Position numbers and translations under genes: made by a program. This document shows, one piece after another, positions 1-7,523 of a DNA stretch of 64,000 nt. The DNA is taken from the NCBI RefSeq assembly GCF_902499555.1, contig NZ_CABVMM010000008.1:1-64000 (forward strand). The letters are read 5' to 3'. The notes beneath the pieces are model-generated. The model saw only the letters and a program-made list of their open reading frames with translations. It made no database searches and was not told the origin of the DNA. The stretch comes from Mesonia oceanica (lineage in GTDB: Bacteria; Bacteroidota; Bacteroidia; Flavobacteriales; Flavobacteriaceae). How positions within the stretch are numbered: the stretch's first letter is position 1; each line of letters starts with the position of its first letter.

Positions 1-96
1 GATTACACTTATCTTTAAACTTTAAAACACCTGAAACGGTATACCTAAATGCAGCGTAAATCAATTTTTAACCTGTAGCCATATTTTAGGACGAGA
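1..96. repeat. Partial cassette-junction palindrome (right half only)
   Basis: This non-coding stretch ends in GAGACATTTGAAAA, the head motif shared by most cassettes in the array (compare 5089, 4082, 10754). Only the right half of a junction is in the window. Unlike the copy at 5085-5094, it lacks the GTTGGCAAAC arm that would pair with the end of the following cassette, so this junction looks recombined or decayed. Confidence 0.5.
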
Positions 97-111
97 CATT
101 TGAAAACAGAA

Positions 112-363
112 ATGATAAATACTTGGAATGGAGAAAAAGTCGAACTTAAAATTAGTTCTGACGAATTTTGTTATTGTCCAGTTTGCGGAGAAAAAGCGAT
201 TAATGAACAATGGCGACCTTATGATGAAAACGGACATCCATCTTATGAAAAAAGTTGGGAAAATTATAGAGATAAATGGCTGAATGGAAAAGCAGATGTG
301 GGTTTTGGAAAAAAAATGTCTATGGAAGAAAAGCTAGTGCAATTAAAAAACTTGGAATTATAA
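112..363 (+). pseudogene. CPCC-type zinc-ribbon-like protein, internally deleted copy
   Basis: A second copy of the 5109-5417 gene, nearly identical except for the loss of 57 bp (19 residues) after HPSY. The deletion lies exactly between two copies of the 7-bp sequence CTTATGA present in the intact gene, so slippage or short-repeat recombination explains it. The intact protein has a CPVC pair and a later CNC pair, which could bind a metal. The second pair is lost here, so the product is probably non-functional although the frame stays open. An in-frame TTG at 100 inside the conserved cassette head is an alternative start. Function of the family is unknown; the resemblance to cysteine-rich CPCC proteins is from the CPxC spacing only. 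Confidence 0.6.
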
Positions 364-367
364 CATT

Positions 368-568
368 ATGAACAAAACCTTTTATAAAATTCTTGCTTTC
401 ATTTTTGGATTTATGGCAATAGGTGGAATTTCAGAATCATATAGAATTATGACTTCTTCTGCACCTGACATCGCACCACAAAGAACTTATCTGACAATTA
501 TGTCTTTGGGAATCCTTGCCCTATTTTTATTCTTGACAAGATACTTTTGGAGGAAACGAAAAAATTAA
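368..568 (+). CDS. Small two-helix membrane protein (cassette copy 1)
   Basis: A 66-residue protein with two hydrophobic segments (about residues 5-22 and 42-58) and a basic tail ending RKRKN, so probably an inner-membrane protein with a cytoplasmic C-terminus. It follows the CPCC-type gene by 4 bp and is almost identical to 5422-5622 (differences include I/M at 49 and W/G at 61). The two genes travel as one duplicated cassette. No family is recognised. Whether it works with the soluble cysteine protein before it is an inference from the conserved pairing. Confidence 0.7.
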   Translation: MNKTFYKILAFIFGFMAIGGISESYRIMTSSAPDIAPQRTYLTIMSLGILALFLFLTRYFWRKRKN

Positions 569-573
569 AAAAC

Positions 574-866
574 GTTTGCCAACACCGGTAGTCGTTGCAC
601 AAGCCTATATTTCTAAAAAAGAGCGTCATCCTGATTTTTTGAAATAGGGAAGTTGTTATTTTTTAGGTGTTTAGTATTCTTTAAAACTGCTTTTAATTCG
701 AAGTTTGATTCAAAAAGAACTTGTGCAACAGGCACACCGGCTATAAACAATTGGGTCTAAAGTGATAAACGAAAGTATAAACATAAAATAAAGCTCATTG
801 CTAAATTGAAAAGTTAGGGTGTAAAATCTCAACTGTTTATATACACAAAACCATTATGTGCAAGCT
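574..866. repeat. Cassette junction A (compound palindrome)
   Basis: Non-coding DNA between cassettes. The left cassette ends with arm GTTTGCCAAC (574-583). GTTGCACAAG (594-603) pairs perfectly with CTTGTGCAAC (720-729). A second inverted pair follows: CTATAAACAATTGGG (741-755) against CTCAACTGTTTATAT (about 829-843). The next cassette begins with ATTATGTGCAAGCT (853-866). The first part is copied at 5628-5783. No gene is seen in this stretch or up to 974. Confidence 0.6.
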
Positions 867-974
867 AAAAATCATGCTAAAATTCAACATTTGAACTAAT
901 TTCAAAATTTTAGCAAAAAAATGTCCAAAAAAGAACGGGCGAACTGTCTTTATAGTGAACTAAAACTTTTAAAA

Positions 975-1322
975 ATGAAAAAATACTTATTATTACTTCA
1001 CGAAGACATGGAGCAAATGCAACAACTTTCCCCAAAAGAAATGGAGGAATTAGGAAAATCCCATATGGCTTGGGCTGAAAAATTGGGCAGATCTGGACAT
1101 CTGATTTCTGGTGAAGGACTTGAAGAAAATAGCGTACAAATTTCTGGAAAAGACTGTATCGTAAAAGACGGAACTTTCTTGGAATCTAAAGAAATGATAG
1201 GTGGCTATTACTTACTACAAGCCAAAGATTTAAAAACGGTCATAGAATTGGCAAAAGGTTGTCCTTGCCATTTATGGGGCGGAACTACTGAAATAAGACC
1301 GATTATGGAATATGAAGAATAA
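975..1322 (+). CDS. YCII-related (DGPF-type) protein
   Basis: A 115-residue YciI/DGPF-fold protein. The segment DGTFLESKEMIGGYYLL matches the conserved DGPF motif region, with Pro replaced by Thr. ATG 975 is preferred over TTG/ATG positions further up (921) because the family begins with MKKYLLLL and the upstream codons fall in cassette-junction DNA. The last 11 bp overlap the next gene, a sigma factor, suggesting translational coupling. DGPF proteins next to an ECF sigma factor with a long C-terminal extension are the known hallmark of the ECF42 group. The biochemical role of DGPF proteins in such loci is not settled. Confidence 0.85.
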   Translation: MKKYLLLLHEDMEQMQQLSPKEMEELGKSHMAWAEKLGRSGHLISGEGLEENSVQISGKDCIVKDGTFLESKEMIGGYYLLQAKDLKTVIELAKGCPCHLWGGTTEIRPIMEYEE

Positions 1323-2523
1323 AACGTCTTTGGTTGTTGAATCCAGTTACAGAACTTTTTATGGAAAATTGTTTTCAGCTCTTTTCAATCAATTCGGTCC
1401 AAATTATATAAGCGAAATAGAAGATGCAATTCAAAATTCCTTTTACAAATCCTTAAAAAGCTGGAAACCAAACCAAGTTCCCAACAACAAAGAAAACTGG
1501 CTATTTATTGTTGCAAGAAACGATGTTTTAAACCAAATAAAAAAGGAAAACCAATTACATTCCCCTTCTTATTTTAAAGCCAACGAAGAAACAGAAAGCC
1601 CAAACGAGGATTTAAGACTCAAAACCATTTTGTTTTTATCAAAAGCAAAAAACGTTTCTTCTAAAGTAAAAGTGATTTTTATCCTAAAAAACATTTTTGG
1701 TCTGCATATTAAAGAAGTAAGCGAGTGTACTTTATTGTCTCAAGATGCAATCTATAAAAGCATAAATAGAGCAAAAAAGGACTTTCAGCAAACTACAAAA
1801 GACGCAGATTTCGATTTGACTTTTCAGCAAGTAACCGAAAATGAAATTGTAGTTATTGAAGAAATTTTATACGCAGTCTTCAATATTGGTTTTGATTCTT
1901 TCAGCGAAAAAATCAAGTCTATTATCAACGAAGATTTGTGTTTAGAGGCGTTGGCACTTGCAAAAATCTTGTCAGATAAATTCGAGCGAACTACCACCAA
2001 AAACCTTCTCGCCTTATTTTGTTTTCATCTTGCAAGAATTCCGGCAAAGGTTAAAAACGACAAAATCATTTCATTCTTTGAGCAAGACAAAAAGAATTGG
2101 AATAATGACTTTATAAAACTGGCTTTCCACTATTTGGAAAAACCTAAAAAGCTGAATACGTATTATGTTGAGGCATTAATTGCAAGCAAACATATGACAG
2201 CGACAAAAAATGACATTGAACATTGGAACGAGGTTATTAAACTCTATAAAATAATGCTTTCCCTTTCAAATTCGCCTATTATAAAACTGAACCTTTGCTA
2301 TTGCTTAAGCAAAGCACAAAGAATGGATGAGGCAAAAGAATTATTACAAATAGTTGAAAACGAATTGCCAAAAGAACATATCTATCTTTCATTGGTAAAA
2401 GTCAACATTTTCGCCACCAAGAAAACCTTGGAATCTGAAAAAATCATAGACCAAGTGCTAAAAAACATTAACCAAAAAATCAGACGGGAATACATATTAG
2501 AAAATATGTCAACAGACTTATAA
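1312..2523 (+). CDS. ECF42-like RNA polymerase sigma factor with C-terminal extension
   Basis: A 403-residue sigma-70 family protein. Residues about 10-80 look like region 2 (IEDAIQNSFYKSLKSW and NWLFIVARN), and about 100-165 like region 4 with a helix-turn-helix (HIKEVSECTLLSQDAIYKS). The remaining 230 residues are helical, TPR/DUF6596-like, as in ECF42 proteins, where the extension is needed for activity. No anti-sigma gene is present, as is usual for this group. It overlaps the DGPF gene by 11 bp and is followed 17 bp later by a SnoaL-like lipoprotein, so the three form one cassette operon. The sigma factor probably controls its own cassette or DGPF targets elsewhere; this is inference. 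Confidence 0.85.
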   Translation: MKNKTSLVVESSYRTFYGKLFSALFNQFGPNYISEIEDAIQNSFYKSLKSWKPNQVPNNKENWLFIVARNDVLNQIKKENQLHSPSYFKANEETESPNEDLRLKTILFLSKAKNVSSKVKVIFILKNIFGLHIKEVSECTLLSQDAIYKSINRAKKDFQQTTKDADFDLTFQQVTENEIVVIEEILYAVFNIGFDSFSEKIKSIINEDLCLEALALAKILSDKFERTTTKNLLALFCFHLARIPAKVKNDKIISFFEQDKKNWNNDFIKLAFHYLEKPKKLNTYYVEALIASKHMTATKNDIEHWNEVIKLYKIMLSLSNSPIIKLNLCYCLSKAQRMDEAKELLQIVENELPKEHIYLSLVKVNIFATKKTLESEKIIDQVLKNINQKIRREYILENMSTDL

Positions 2524-2540
2524 ATAAACCTTTAAAAATT

Positions 2541-2984
2541 ATGCGAACACTAGTTATAATTCTGATATTATCTCTTGCAACTTCGTGTGTAGAAAAAAAT
2601 AATTATTCCGAAACAGCTGACAAAAACATCAAAATAGTCAAACAATATTTTGAATATTTCAACAATCACGAGTGGCAAAAAATGGCAGAAATGTACGTTG
2701 AAACAGCGGAATTTAAAGACCCATCACTTAGCGGGGGAATTGTGAAAATGACAAGAGCCGAAACCATTGCCAAGTATTCAGAACTAAACGGAATATTTCC
2801 CGACATTCACGACAAGTTAATACAAACATATCCTTCTGGAGAGAAAAATATAATCGTGGAATTTGTTTCGAGCGGAACTGCACCAGACCACTCTAAATTT
2901 GAATTACCGATTTGCACAATCTTCACAATCGAAAATGGAAAAATAACAAAAGACTTTTCGTATTTCGACAACTTTGAGGAATAA
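2541..2984 (+). CDS. SnoaL-like (NTF2-fold) lipoprotein
   Basis: A 147-residue protein with a lipoprotein signal (hydrophobic residues 3-14, lipobox ending at Cys16) followed by an NTF2/SnoaL-like fold: an N-terminal helix with FEYFNNHEWQKMAEMY, an EFKDPS loop, and a C-terminal sheet ending GKITKDFSYFDNF. Such domains bind small hydrophobic ligands or act as polyketide-cyclase-like enzymes; no specific activity can be assigned. It is the third gene of the ECF42 cassette. The cassette ends directly after its stop codon, at 2986-2999. Confidence 0.8.
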   Translation: MRTLVIILILSLATSCVEKNNYSETADKNIKIVKQYFEYFNNHEWQKMAEMYVETAEFKDPSLSGGIVKMTRAETIAKYSELNGIFPDIHDKLIQTYPSGEKNIIVEFVSSGTAPDHSKFELPICTIFTIENGKITKDFSYFDNFEE

Positions 2985-2985
2985 A

Positions 2986-3188
2986 AGCCAGTACATAATA
3001 ATTTATATATCATTGGTAATTAGCTTTTTAAGATAAAATTTATTTGTATTTGCTAGGTCGCCAAATTTTTGAATTTGCCTTTTTGTGTTAATAAGGTAAA
3101 AAGTAAATTCAAAAATTCGGCTCGTGCTAAACCGAAAAGTCCGTACCTTTTTACCCGCAACAAGCCATATACGAACCGTTCTTGCACA
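2986..3188. repeat. Cassette junction B
   Basis: The left arm AGCCAGTACATAAT (2986-2999) closes the ECF42 cassette; it matches the reverse complement of that cassette's start (853-866) at 11 of 14 positions. An internal inverted repeat of about 18 bp (near 3060-3078 and 3104-3121, core AATTTTTGAATTT) forms a long hairpin. The next cassette begins with GTTCTTGCACA (3178-3188), followed by the CATTTGA head. Confidence 0.6.
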
Positions 3189-3200
3189 TTTGACAACGCA

Positions 3201-3782
3201 ATGAAAATTTTTAGTAAAAACAATAATACAGAACATGAAAATCGATTAAGACTTCAAAAATTAGTCGATAATGCAAAGAAATCTGATATTCCAATTGGAT
3301 GGAAAAAAGAAACATTTGCTGTTGGAGGATTAAGCGAAGTTGGATTTTCAAAAAATCATCCTGAATTGCTACTAATTGTTTCAAGTCAAGGTCGAGGAGT
3401 TATAGACTGTTCGAAATTTGAATTAACCGAAAGAGATAATGATACAGATTACGATTGGTTTAATTCTTACGAACTTTGGTCTTTGGGAATTGGAAAACTT
3501 GCGAATGAAAAAATAACTGTGAGTGGTTTATGTGGAGGCGGATTACCACTTTTAAATAAATCTGGAGACAGAATTCAATATATGGCAACTGAATGGCCAA
3601 TAATTGATTTAATATTTGAACCGAATTTTAAAAGTATATATAAAGAAGATGATGGAAAACATTGTTTCCGAATCTTTCACGATTATGAATTAAGAGCTTT
3701 CGGATTTTCAACCAATGGAGAATACTTTATTACAGCAACAAGTAGTGAAATAAATGTATATCGGAAAGAAAAAACGGTGTAG
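3201..3782 (+). CDS. Hypothetical protein, 193 residues
   Basis: A soluble protein of unknown function starting at ATG 3201; the in-frame extension up to 3069 lies in junction DNA and is rejected. Visible features are a GLSEVGFSKNHPELLLIVSSQGRGV segment in the first half, a Gly-rich CGGGLPLL stretch and a C-terminal half with alternating strands ending in FSTNGEYFITATSSEINVYR. The latter resembles a single WD/beta-propeller-like blade, but one repeat is not enough to call a propeller. The stop codon sits inside the cassette's closing arm (3776-3786). It is the only gene of its cassette. Confidence 0.7.
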   Translation: MKIFSKNNNTEHENRLRLQKLVDNAKKSDIPIGWKKETFAVGGLSEVGFSKNHPELLLIVSSQGRGVIDCSKFELTERDNDTDYDWFNSYELWSLGIGKLANEKITVSGLCGGGLPLLNKSGDRIQYMATEWPIIDLIFEPNFKSIYKEDDGKHCFRIFHDYELRAFGFSTNGEYFITATSSEINVYRKEKTV

Positions 3783-4083
3783 AACAACGTATCCTATAAA
3801 GAGCCTTAGTCGAGTTCTTTAAAGTGACTATTTAATTTTTAATTATCCCCTAATGTTTTTTTGGGGTGTTGAATTGTTGATAATTCCAAATTATCCATCT
3901 TCCATACCTATATCACTTGCTCATAATTCCTCTTTTAAGCTTCCCTTAAAGGCTGTTGAGGTGCTAAGCGTGGCTGTATACCTTTGCTTTGGCGCTGTTT
4001 TAGAAAATAGATAATTTATTTATATTTGGAGAAGTGATATAGGGTAGATAAACGCAATTGCGTTTATTCGCATGTTCTACACC
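3776..4083. repeat. Cassette junction C (long palindromic repeat, same family as 7203-7503)
   Basis: Outer arms GGTGTAGAACA (3776-3786) and TGTTCTACACC (4073-4083) are perfect complements. Inside, CCTATATCACTT (about 3907-3918) pairs perfectly with AAGTGATATAGG (about 4032-4043), and a 16-bp perfect palindrome, AAACGCAATTGCGTTT, lies at 4050-4065. The core of about 285 bp is nearly identical to the junction at 7203-7503, but the outer arms differ there and still pair. No gene is seen. Confidence 0.7.
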
Positions 4084-4096
4084 ATTTGAAAAAAAA

Positions 4097-4663
4097 TTGA
4101 GAACAGAATTAAAATACATCGAATTGAAGAGCGGATTTTCTGATAATGGAACTGCGTGCATTGGACTTGTGTCTTTCTCAAAAAGCGGAAAGACAATTTA
4201 TTTTAACGGAAAAGCTTTTCAAAGTCTGAACGGAATGGGAATTAGCGGAAACTATTTTGACTTGGAAAGTGGAGATGAATATTGGATTTCAGGTGTTAAA
4301 AAGGATATGACTGACCGACACAAATTTGGCGGAGGAAAAATATTTGTGGAAAAACGGATTTTAAGTGAGTATTTGCAAATTATTGGAAAAACCGAATTAC
4401 CAAAATCTCATTACGAACTGACCGAAGTTGAAACCGAAAAACCAATCGAACGAATTAATGAACTGGAAAATGAAAAAACTGAAACTCCCGAGTTTGGTAC
4501 TGACTTACATTTTAAAGAACCCAATCAATTAAGCAATAGTGAAATTGAGTATCTGATTACGGAATTGATTGTGGATGAAAAGAATTCGAAATATAATAAA
4601 GCTCGTAGGAGTTTTAAGCAAAAGCGAATCGAATTGATAGCTGAACTTGAAAAACGAAACTAA
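4097..4663 (+). CDS. Hypothetical protein with conserved N-terminal domain, 188 residues
   Basis: The first ~100 residues (ELKYIELKSGFSDNGTACIG, then KTIYFNGKAF, GISGNYFDLESGDEYWISGVKK and DRHKFGGGKIFVEK) form a compact domain I recognise as recurrent in hypothetical bacterial proteins, with no known activity. The rest is charged and Glu/Lys-rich and ends in a helical segment. TTG 4097 is the best start: the upstream in-frame TTG at 4058 lies in the left part of junction C, before the cassette head. It is followed 1 bp later by a small membrane protein in the same cassette. Confidence 0.65.
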   Translation: MRTELKYIELKSGFSDNGTACIGLVSFSKSGKTIYFNGKAFQSLNGMGISGNYFDLESGDEYWISGVKKDMTDRHKFGGGKIFVEKRILSEYLQIIGKTELPKSHYELTEVETEKPIERINELENEKTETPEFGTDLHFKEPNQLSNSEIEYLITELIVDEKNSKYNKARRSFKQKRIELIAELEKRN

Positions 4664-4664
4664 A

Positions 4665-4979
4665 ATGATTCCAACGGATAGTGAATTTTCGATGATGTAT
4701 TTGATTTACGGAATTGTATTTATTCTAATTCTATTAGGTTTATGGTTCAGGCAAAAAAGAGTGTTTTACATTCATCTTTTCGTGTTTTTACTTTACACCT
4801 CATTTATGATTTACATCTTGAGTGATGAAGAAAATTTTAAAGGTGGCGGCTCGTTAGTTGTATTATTTTATGGTATTTTATTCCCTATCGTACATTTATG
4901 TATTTACGGAATTATCCAAATTGTAAAGGCTATTATTATAAACAAAGCGAAAAAAAACGGTGTAGAACAACGTGTATAA
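4665..4979 (+). CDS. Small three-helix membrane protein
   Basis: A 104-residue protein with three hydrophobic segments (about residues 8-27, 33-50 and 60-88) and a basic C-terminus. ATG 4665 follows the previous stop by 1 bp, so the two genes are probably translated together. The last residues (KKNGVEQRV) are encoded by the cassette's closing arm GGTGTAGAAC (4959-4968), so the gene reads into the junction palindrome. No family is recognised. Confidence 0.65.
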   Translation: MIPTDSEFSMMYLIYGIVFILILLGLWFRQKRVFYIHLFVFLLYTSFMIYILSDEENFKGGGSLVVLFYGILFPIVHLCIYGIIQIVKAIIINKAKKNGVEQRV

Positions 4980-5094
4980 TTAATGGCTAGTTCTCGCCTA
5001 CTTACGAAAATCCTCGCGGATTTTTAGTCGGTTTTTATTTGCTAAATTAGGTGCTTAAACACACCACTAATCATACACAAACTCGTTGGCAAAC
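4959..5094. repeat. Cassette junction E (hybrid arms)
   Basis: The left arm GGTGTAGAAC (4959-4968) matches the start of the cassette it closes (4074-4083), not its neighbour. The right arm GTTGGCAAAC (5085-5094) matches the end of the next cassette (5628-5637). The inner stem is GTGTATAATTAATGG (4972-4986) against CCACTAATCATACAC (5064-5078), 13 of 15 paired, and a small AAAATCC/GGATTTT hairpin lies near 5010-5027. The layout resembles junction H. Confidence 0.7.
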
Positions 5095-5108
5095 ATTTGA
5101 AAACAGAA

Positions 5109-5417
5109 ATGATAAATACTTGGAATGGTGAAAAAGTCGAACTTAAAATTAGTTCTGACGGATTTTGTTATTGTCCAGTTTGCGGAGAAAAAGCGATTAA
5201 TGAACAATGGCGACCTTATGATGAAAACGGACATCCATCTTATGACATTTGTAATTGTGGATTTGAATATGGATTTGATGACAGCGGAGAGCCACCTTAT
5301 GAAAAAAGTTGGGAAAATTATAGAGAGAAATGGCTGAATGGAAAAGCAGATGTGGGTTTTGGAAAAAAAATGTCTATGGATGAAAAGCTAGTGCAATTAA
5401 AAAACTTGGAATTATAA
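5109..5417 (+). CDS. CPCC-type cysteine protein, intact copy
   Basis: A 102-residue soluble protein with CPVC near residue 22, then CNCGFEYGFDD about 30 residues later. Four cysteines in two pairs suggest a small zinc-binding domain of the cysteine-rich CPCC type. TTG 5097 lies in the cassette head and is a possible alternative start, giving 106 residues. A membrane protein follows 4 bp downstream. The copy at 112-363 has lost the second cysteine pair. No function is known. Confidence 0.75.
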   Translation: MINTWNGEKVELKISSDGFCYCPVCGEKAINEQWRPYDENGHPSYDICNCGFEYGFDDSGEPPYEKSWENYREKWLNGKADVGFGKKMSMDEKLVQLKNLEL

Positions 5418-5421
5418 CATT

Positions 5422-5622
5422 ATGAACAAAACCTTTTATAAAATTCTTGCTTTCATTTTTGGATTTATGGCAATAGGTGGAATTTCAGAATCATATAGAA
5501 TTATGACTTCTTCTGCACCTGACATCGCACCACAAAGAACTTATCTGACAATTATGTCTTTGGGAATGCTTGCCCTATTTTTATTCTTGACAAGATACTT
5601 TGGGAGGAAACGAAAAAATTAA
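5422..5622 (+). CDS. Small two-helix membrane protein (cassette copy 2)
   Basis: A 66-residue protein with two transmembrane segments, nearly identical to 368-568 and coupled to the CPCC-type gene in the same way. Its cassette closes at 5628-5637 with GTTTGCCAAC, the exact reverse complement of the cassette's opening arm at 5085-5094. It is unrecognised as a family. Conservation of both genes together in two cassette copies suggests a two-component unit. Confidence 0.7.
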   Translation: MNKTFYKILAFIFGFMAIGGISESYRIMTSSAPDIAPQRTYLTIMSLGMLALFLFLTRYFGRKRKN

Positions 5623-5627
5623 AAAAC

Positions 5628-5937
5628 GTTTGCCAACACCGGTAGTCGTTGCACAAGCCTATATTTCTAAAAAAGAGCGTTATCCTGATTTTTTGCAATA
5701 GGTAAGTTGTTATTTTTTAGGTTTGTAGTATTCTTTAAAATTGCTTTTAATTCGAAGTTTGATTCAAAAAGAACTTGTGCAACAGCCACACCGGCTATAG
5801 TTCATTGCTTCTGACTTTCCTCGCGGAAAGTCCTCGCTAATTTGTTATCCCTGGCCGCCGGCAGGCAGGTTCGGTTTACGGCGGAAAATCATAGCTGATT
5901 TTCCGCAACGAGCCATACATAAACACGTTTTAAGACA
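5628..5937. repeat. Cassette junction F (compound palindrome)
   Basis: It starts with arm GTTTGCCAAC (5628-5637) and a copy of the junction A stem (GTTGCACAAG 5648-5657 with CTTGTGCAAC 5774-5783). Then come GACTTTC/GAAAGTC (near 5815-5833) and a perfect 11-bp stem at 5881-5891 with 5896-5906. The right arm GTTTTAAGACA (5927-5937) opens the next cassette. The middle part resembles junction J. No gene is seen. Confidence 0.6.
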
Positions 5938-5951
5938 TTGAAAAAACGACA

Positions 5952-6569
5952 ATGAAGAAATTCTTAATGCTGATATTAATAGTACTAATTGCACCTATTA
6001 TTGGTGGACTCTATGGAATTCTTCACGACCAACTGACTTACAGCATTTCACCAGAATATTACACTAAATTCAAATTCTACCAATTCGGACTAATGGACAT
6101 GGGAAATGAATCAATCTTTCCAAATCCAAGAATTGAAGTTTCAGCAGTTGGATTTATGGCAACTTGGTGGATGGGGTTACCAATCGGACTTATCCTTGGA
6201 CTTGTTGGTTTAATCCATCAAAACTACAAGCAAATGTTTAAAGTGACAATGAAAGCTATATTGATTACGGTCATTATCGCATTCGTAACTGGATTAATTG
6301 GACTGGTTTACGGGAAATTGTATTTAGCCAACAAAGGCATTGCCTGGTGGTTGCCTGAAAACCTGATTGACACAAAGAATTTCATTTCAGTTGGTTCAAT
6401 GCACAATTTCAGTTATTTGGGTGGACTATTTGGACTAATTGCAGGAATAATTTATAGTGTAAAACAAAAAAGAAAAACGTCCTACAACAAAAGGTATAGT
6501 GTATGCCCTGCGGGACACGCACCATACCCAAACCATTTGAAACAAGCTGAAAAATCAGATATATCTTAA
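5952..6569 (+). CDS. Multi-pass membrane protein of unknown function
   Basis: A 205-residue protein with about four transmembrane helices (residues about 4-24, 70-90, 98-120 and 152-172), Gly-rich and with a conserved-looking WWMGLPIGLILGLVGL stretch. The soluble loop between helices 1 and 2 is rich in aromatic residues. The final ~25 residues (from KRYSVCPAGHAPYPNH) are encoded by the junction G hairpin, so the natural C-terminus probably varies with the downstream cassette. No family is recognised. Confidence 0.65.
   Translation: MKKFLMLILIVLIAPIIGGLYGILHDQLTYSISPEYYTKFKFYQFGLMDMGNESIFPNPRIEVSAVGFMATWWMGLPIGLILGLVGLIHQNYKQMFKVTMKAILITVIIAFVTGLIGLVYGKLYLANKGIAWWLPENLIDTKNFISVGSMHNFSYLGGLFGLIAGIIYSVKQKRKTSYNKRYSVCPAGHAPYPNHLKQAEKSDIS
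6478..6535. repeat. Cassette junction G (short hairpin)
   Basis: The shortest junction. The closing arm CGTCCTACAAC (6478-6488) matches the reverse complement of the cassette start at 5927-5937 at 8 of 11 positions. GGTATAGTGTATGCC pairs imperfectly with the segment ending ATACC (6493-6528), and CATTTGAAA follows. It lies within the 3' end of the upstream gene. Confidence 0.55.
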
Positions 6570-6620
6570 TAAGAATAGAAATTTAAGAATTATAATTGCG
6601 TTTATTATTCAAAAGAAAAT

Positions 6621-7196
6621 ATGACTGACCAAAAAAAATCAATCAAACATAAATTTTCAAATTATGCCAAATATTTAATTAAAGAAATAATTCCAGTAAC
6701 AATTGGAATTTTAATAGCTCTTTATATAAATAATTGGAATGAAAACCAAAAAAATACAAATTATATAAACCAGATTTCTTCTTCAATTGATAAAGAATTG
6801 AATGAAACAAATGAAGATATAATTGATCATATAGAGATTCAAAAATCACTCATTGACACTCTTGATTTTTATGAAAAAAACACCAAAATATCAATATTGA
6901 TTGCAGTAAAAAAAGCTAGGGGAATTCATATGCCTAAAATCAGAATAAATTCTTGGAAAGCTATTTCGAATACGAAAATTGAATTGATGTCTTACGAAAA
7001 AGTATCAGCTTTAGCCAATATTGAAGAACAAAAAAAAATTTTGAATACGAAGATTGAAAATTTAATGAATTTCATTTACTCAAATACAAAAGAAACTGGA
7101 ATTGATAAAAAGCAACTTCTAAAACTAATGATGCAAGATATTATTAGTACAGAAAAAACAATACAGAATGAAATTAATAGAATTATTAAGAAATAA
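6621..7196 (+). CDS. DUF6090-like membrane-anchored protein
   Basis: A 191-residue protein with a basic N-terminus, one transmembrane helix (about residues 26-42, IPVTIGILIALYINNWNE) and a long helical periplasmic part. The GILIALYINNWNE segment is the signature of a Bacteroidota-specific family (DUF6090 and relatives), often found in tandem paralogues. There is no known biochemical function. It is the only gene of its cassette and is followed by junction D. Confidence 0.75.
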   Translation: MTDQKKSIKHKFSNYAKYLIKEIIPVTIGILIALYINNWNENQKNTNYINQISSSIDKELNETNEDIIDHIEIQKSLIDTLDFYEKNTKISILIAVKKARGIHMPKIRINSWKAISNTKIELMSYEKVSALANIEEQKKILNTKIENLMNFIYSNTKETGIDKKQLLKLMMQDIISTEKTIQNEINRIIKK

Positions 7197-7202
7197 AGCC
7201 AG

Positions 7203-7509
7203 TTGCCAACGTATCCTATGAAAAGCCTTAGTCCAGTTCTTTAAAGTTACTATTTAATTTTTAATTATCTCATAATGTTGTTTTTGGGGTGTTGAAATGT
7301 TGATAATTCCAAATTATCCATCTTCCATACCTATATCACTTGCTCATAGCTCTCTTTTAAGCTTCCCTTAAAGGCTGTTTGGGTGCTAAGCGTGGCTGTA
7401 TACCTTTGCTTTGGCGCTGTTTTAGAAAATAGATAATTTATTTATATTTGGAGAAGTGATATAGTGCAGATAAACGCAATTGCGTTTATTCGCATGTTGG
7501 CAATAATAC
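7203..7509. repeat. Cassette junction D (second copy of the junction C family)
   Basis: The core is nearly identical to 3787-4072, including the AAACGCAATTGCGTTT palindrome and the CTATATCACTT/AAGTGATATAG stem. The outer arms are TTGCCAAC (7203-7210) and GTTGGCAA (7496-7503). They are complementary to each other but differ from the arms of junction C. This is the pattern expected if the folded shape, not the exact sequence, is conserved. Confidence 0.7.
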
Positions 7510-7523
7510 AAAAGACATAAAAA

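Noticed and set aside
3003..3236. Minus-strand frame of 77 codons
   Set aside because: It lies across junction B and the start of the 3201 gene, has no family character, and matches what a palindromic junction gives by chance.
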